Below the pieces are notes generated by a model. It ran no database searches, had not been told where the DNA came from, and saw only the letters and a list, made by a program, of their open reading frames with translations. 30,679 bases of DNA from Spongospora subterranea (Eukaryota > Endomyxa > Phytomyxea > Plasmodiophorida > Plasmodiophoridae). A program made the position numbers and the translations under genes. This document shows positions 27,771 through 30,679 of this stretch, piece after piece. The first letter of the stretch is position 1; every line of letters starts with the position of its first letter. The DNA is taken from contig OUQQ01000143.1 in the NCBI GenBank assembly GCA_900404475.1, positions 5,135-35,813 of the forward strand. Direction: 5' to 3'.

Positions 27771-29939
27771 TCAAGGTATATCAAATACTCCCCTTGTCAA
27801 ATCAGTGTCGTTTTGCCCATCAGACCTCCTATGAAACACGTGTGAACAAAAATGAAACAACACAACACAACACTGAGATGACCTGTTTTCGGCGATGTCC
27901 TGAGTCTCTACTGTATCTTGCCTTCCATTTGCGGCAGCGGAAATGGGTTCTGATGACGCCGTATTGACAATACGCTCATTAACAGGAGTTTCGGAAGACA
28001 AGCCTTGAGCTTGTGCATCTATTGTGGTAGCCGGCTGAGAGGAATCTGATGCAGAAATAACTGTTGTTTGGAGAGAATCTGCAGGGGAATGACCAGATGC
28101 TGATGGAGAAACATCTGCGTCAGGGATATCTGCTGCTTGAGACGCATTTGTATTGGTAGGAGTAGACGATGGTAAAAAAGCATTTGTAGCAACAGGATCA
28201 AATGCCGACCGAGTGGTCTCTTGCGAAGACGCCGGACGATTGGCCAAAGCAATAGCCCCATCACTGTATCGGTTGATAATATTATCAGCCGCAATTGCTA
28301 CAACTCCATTAGCCTGAAGAAGATAACGCTGGAGAACCGCTTCTGATATGTCTGGGAACAATTCGCCTAGTTGATTATACGGAGGTCGACGTTGAACAAC
28401 AGGTATTTGGGCCTACAAGAAATAAACTGAACTTAACATTTCCAATACTTCGAACTGAAACACCGTCCCTACCCCTCGAACTATCTCAAATGAAACAGTG
28501 GGAAGCCATGCAGCCCAATCGCCCGTATTAAAACGAAACAATCGCCTTAAACCCCAAGGATGCTGCAACCTTCTCTGTCCAACTGCTGCCCTTGATTCCG
28601 GGACAGGTCCAGTGTTGCCAACACCAGTAGATAACAAATCTGAACGACATATTGGACATGTTCGTCGATACTTCATCCACTGGCGTAAACATGACAGATG
28701 GAAGAAATGAGAACAAGGAAGTTTCTTCGTTTGACCGGTTTGTAACGGCTCATGGCAAATTGTGCAATGATCATCAAGGTCCCTCAGTTCCTTTCGTTTA
28801 CAATCAAACGCACAGCAACAACGACTACAAAAAGTGAGCACTTGCCTGTTCAGATGCATCTGAAAAACGAGTATTGATATCACGAATCACACGACGATAT
28901 ATGATTAAAGCCGCAACGCGACTTGACAATCGAATATAAACAGTACGGGTAATCATAAAGAAAAACATGTCGATAACTAAGTGAAAACTGTCATTGGTAT
29001 GGCAGACGGGCTGAAGCAGGTCAAGGACATACCTGTGAGAGAAAGACCATGTAGTGACCAGACATGGATTAAATGCAATAAAGTTAGCCCGTTATTGACA
29101 ATATCGCCACAACTCTCGATATAAAATGTACTTTGTGATTGGTCCACGACGTCTCCAGAATCAGTCTCTCGTGCAAAGTAGATGAGCATCTACAACATGG
29201 GCTATGATTGACAGTTTTGCATTCTCGTGACACAATCCATACACAGGTAATGGAAGTTACCAAAGTCAGACATCCTTCGTGAAGCAATATCGACAATGGC
29301 CTCCAGCCAATTTCAGAAAAGATATTGCCCAGGTATATCATGGTTGAACAATTCAACACAGATACCAGGCTTATAAATAATAACAGGTAAGGTTGGGGAA
29401 TGGCGCCTGTTTGCTGTTGAGGGTCACGGTGCGTCAACCGTTGATAGCCCAGTGATACGAATGTTCGAAACTGCCCAAAAAAACGTCAGTGGTTTGTTAA
29501 AAACATGGGCGTGAACAACTAACCCAACCAAATACAACAAATACAGCTAGCCAAATAACTAGATCCGTATATTGAGCATTATGTAAGGCACTGAACAGAT
29601 ACATTGACTTGAACATCAAAAAATTTCGAAGATGTTCTTTCGCCGATGTTTGCTCGTCATCGCTCATTTCACCGAATACTGTTGAATATGGAAGGTGAGG
29701 AAATATAAAAAGATGCCACGCTAGTTTACTCGCGTACCGATCCTTAGAGTGCAATATGCTATGACAAGGACAAACATGAAGAAAAAGTTGAACGCGATGA
29801 ACGCGTTCACAGGGGAACTAAGAGAAACAAGAAGCAGCGCCAGACCCGATCTCGGCGGCATTGGAGATATTGTGACAGCGACGAGAGCGCAACTAATCAT
29901 GGTATATATCACGATTGGGTGATATGTGGTCGTCATCAT
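27771..29939 (-). CDS. AMFR: AMFR/gp78-type ER membrane RING E3 ligase with CUE domain
   Basis: Eight exons (29939-29738, 29678-29524, 29470-29261, 29189-29033, 28976-28846, 28790-28473, 28412-27883, 27828-27771) give 586 codons. AMFR/gp78 ubiquitinates misfolded proteins in ER-associated degradation. The N-terminal half is a multi-span membrane domain (ALLLVSLSSPVNAFIAFNFF, LVIWLAVFVVFGWF, YLLLFISLVSVL, DMFFFMITRTVYI). A RING-H2 begins CTICHEPL (about residue 294) and continues LPCSHFFHLSCLRQW and CPICR. The segment DWAAWLPTVSFEIVRG is typical of gp78. The CUE ubiquitin-binding domain is LGELFPDISEAVLQRYLLQA. A Ser/Thr/Gln-rich tail follows. The intron at 28845-28791 has a GC donor (CAG|GCAAGT), and no GT-AG alternative keeps the frame. 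The last intron (27882-27829) is 54 bases and open in frame, so the product could also exist with 18 extra residues. Confidence 0.93.
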
Positions 29940-30346
29940 GATTGGTTGGTCGCTTATCGGCGACGACCCAGGAACGGGATCGTGAGCAGTTGTGCGAATC
30001 TGATCGGCTGAGAAGCGATTGATGATTGATTAAGGAGGAAACTGCGCCGCCAGTGCCCAATGGCTTTAGGAGATGGATCCTGATCCTGGGTCTATGGCCA
30101 GTTATATATCATCACTTCATCACACACACACACACACACACACACACAACTGGCACCGCGATCATCACTCATAACAATGACGGTATACGCAATCTCTCAC
30201 ATCAACAATAACTAAACTCAAAAGGAACAACTGCTAACGAAAACCAAATGACGCTACATATGATGCTTGAAAAAATGTCAGGCTCAACATGTGGTGAACG
30301 GAATGAGAATGTATTATGACATTCTTAAGTATCTACTAATGCTAGC
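29940..30346. other. Intergenic: AMFR upstream region
   Basis: About 400 bases without a credible gene. It contains a (CA)14 microsatellite and is otherwise unremarkable. A plus-strand 61-codon ORF runs through the microsatellite and is not supported. Confidence 0.4.
30121..30148. repeat. (CA)14 microsatellite
   Basis: Fourteen uninterrupted CA dinucleotides, upstream of AMFR and downstream of the Q-rich gene. Confidence 0.97.
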
Positions 30347-30679
30347 TTAGTTCTGTTTCTGTTGCTGGGCGGAATTCTTCTGTTGCTGTTCTTGCTGTCG
30401 CTGATCCTGGGTCTGCTGGTAGGAATTCTTTTGCTGCTGTCCCTGTTCACGCTGGTTCTGTTGACGCTGGGCGTATTCATCCTGACCTTGGTTTTGGTAC
30501 CGTGTTTGGTCCTCCTTCTGCTGCTGTCCCTGTTCCTGCTGCTGACCCTGTTGGCGCTGGTCCTGTTGACGCTGGGCCTGTTCATCCTGACGCTGGTTCT
30601 GGTACTGACCTTGGTCCTGCTTCTGCTGCTGCCCCTGTTGGCGCTGTTCCTGTTGACGCTGGGCCTGTTCATCCTGACG
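30347..30679 (-). CDS. Glutamine-rich repeat protein, C-terminal part (cut by window edge)
   Basis: On the minus strand the frame is open from the window edge to TAA at 30349-30347 (110 codons) and is mostly Gln with Arg, Asp, Glu, Lys and Tyr. Imperfect repeats of about 29-35 residues begin RQDEQAQRQQ and end near QYQNQ/RYQNQ. The last part (KNSYQQTQDQ ... KNSAQQQKQN) is a diverged repeat. Other frames over the same bases (for example Arg/Asn/Ser-rich, or Leu-rich on the plus strand) are by-products of the codon repeat. The Q-rich frame is preferred because it uses CAG/CAA freely while keeping Gln. Function is unknown; the start lies beyond the window. Confidence 0.55.
   Translation of the reverse strand, partial: RQDEQAQRQQEQRQQGQQQKQDQGQYQNQRQDEQAQRQQDQRQQGQQQEQGQQQKEDQTRYQNQGQDEYAQRQQNQREQGQQQKNSYQQTQDQRQQEQQQKNSAQQQKQN

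Noticed and set aside
1..30679. tRNA, rRNA or other structured RNA genes
   Set aside because: I looked for tRNA box A/B motifs and rRNA-like stretches on both strands and saw none convincing; a covariance-model scan would be the real test.

Overview
The window is nuclear DNA from a gene-dense, intron-rich eukaryote. Evidence is spliceosomal introns that almost all fall between 47 and 85 bases, very short intergenic gaps, and an all-eukaryotic gene set. A TPPP/p25-alpha gene, a marker of organisms that build a flagellum, and a possible outer-dynein-arm docking protein suggest a flagellated or zoosporic protist, such as an early-diverging fungus or unicellular holozoan. I cannot name the species. 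Exon-intron structures were worked out by hand from reading frames, splice sites and family conservation. Twelve genes close into intact open frames, and in ten of them, excluding XPC and syntaxin, the exons sum to a whole number of codons from a Met start to a stop.

Layout: 1-566, decayed Ty1/copia retrotransposon 3' end. 634-2458 (+), coiled-coil gene, possibly axonemal. 2513-4674 (-), XPC/Rad4. 5455-6183 (+), endosomal Qa-SNARE. 6571-7067 (+), TPPP-like. 7124-7883 (-), PPIL1 cyclophilin. 8025-10802 (+), DDX42-like DEAD-box helicase. 11107-11792 (+), borealin-like. 11876-13625 (-), BRAP2-type RING/UBP-finger ligase. About 13.7-16.5 kb, an unresolved minus-strand locus. 16799-18741 (+), BTB-BACK-SPRY protein. 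18789-19846 (-), ZIP9 zinc transporter. 20146-20421 (-), a small orphan ORF. 20435-20557, tandem repeats plus a hairpin. 20667-23345 (+), USP5. 23451-25154 (-), class I cyclic-nucleotide phosphodiesterase. 25.2-27.5 kb, unresolved minus-strand coding including a 360-aa orphan ORF. 27771-29939 (-), AMFR/gp78. 30347-30679 (-), the C-terminal end of a glutamine-rich repeat protein cut by the window edge.

The genes are housekeeping and do not form an operon. Functional themes recur: ubiquitin (BRAP2, USP5, AMFR), splicing (PPIL1, DDX42), flagellum (TPPP, possible ODA docking), genome maintenance and division (XPC, borealin), and membrane traffic or transport (syntaxin, ZIP9). Neighbours are mostly divergent or convergent pairs, with only 54-106 bases between many stop codons. 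The most unusual signals are GC-AG introns, one of them with a textbook CAG|GCAAGT donor, a TPPP with a Cys/His-rich tail, and two loci whose proteins I could not identify.
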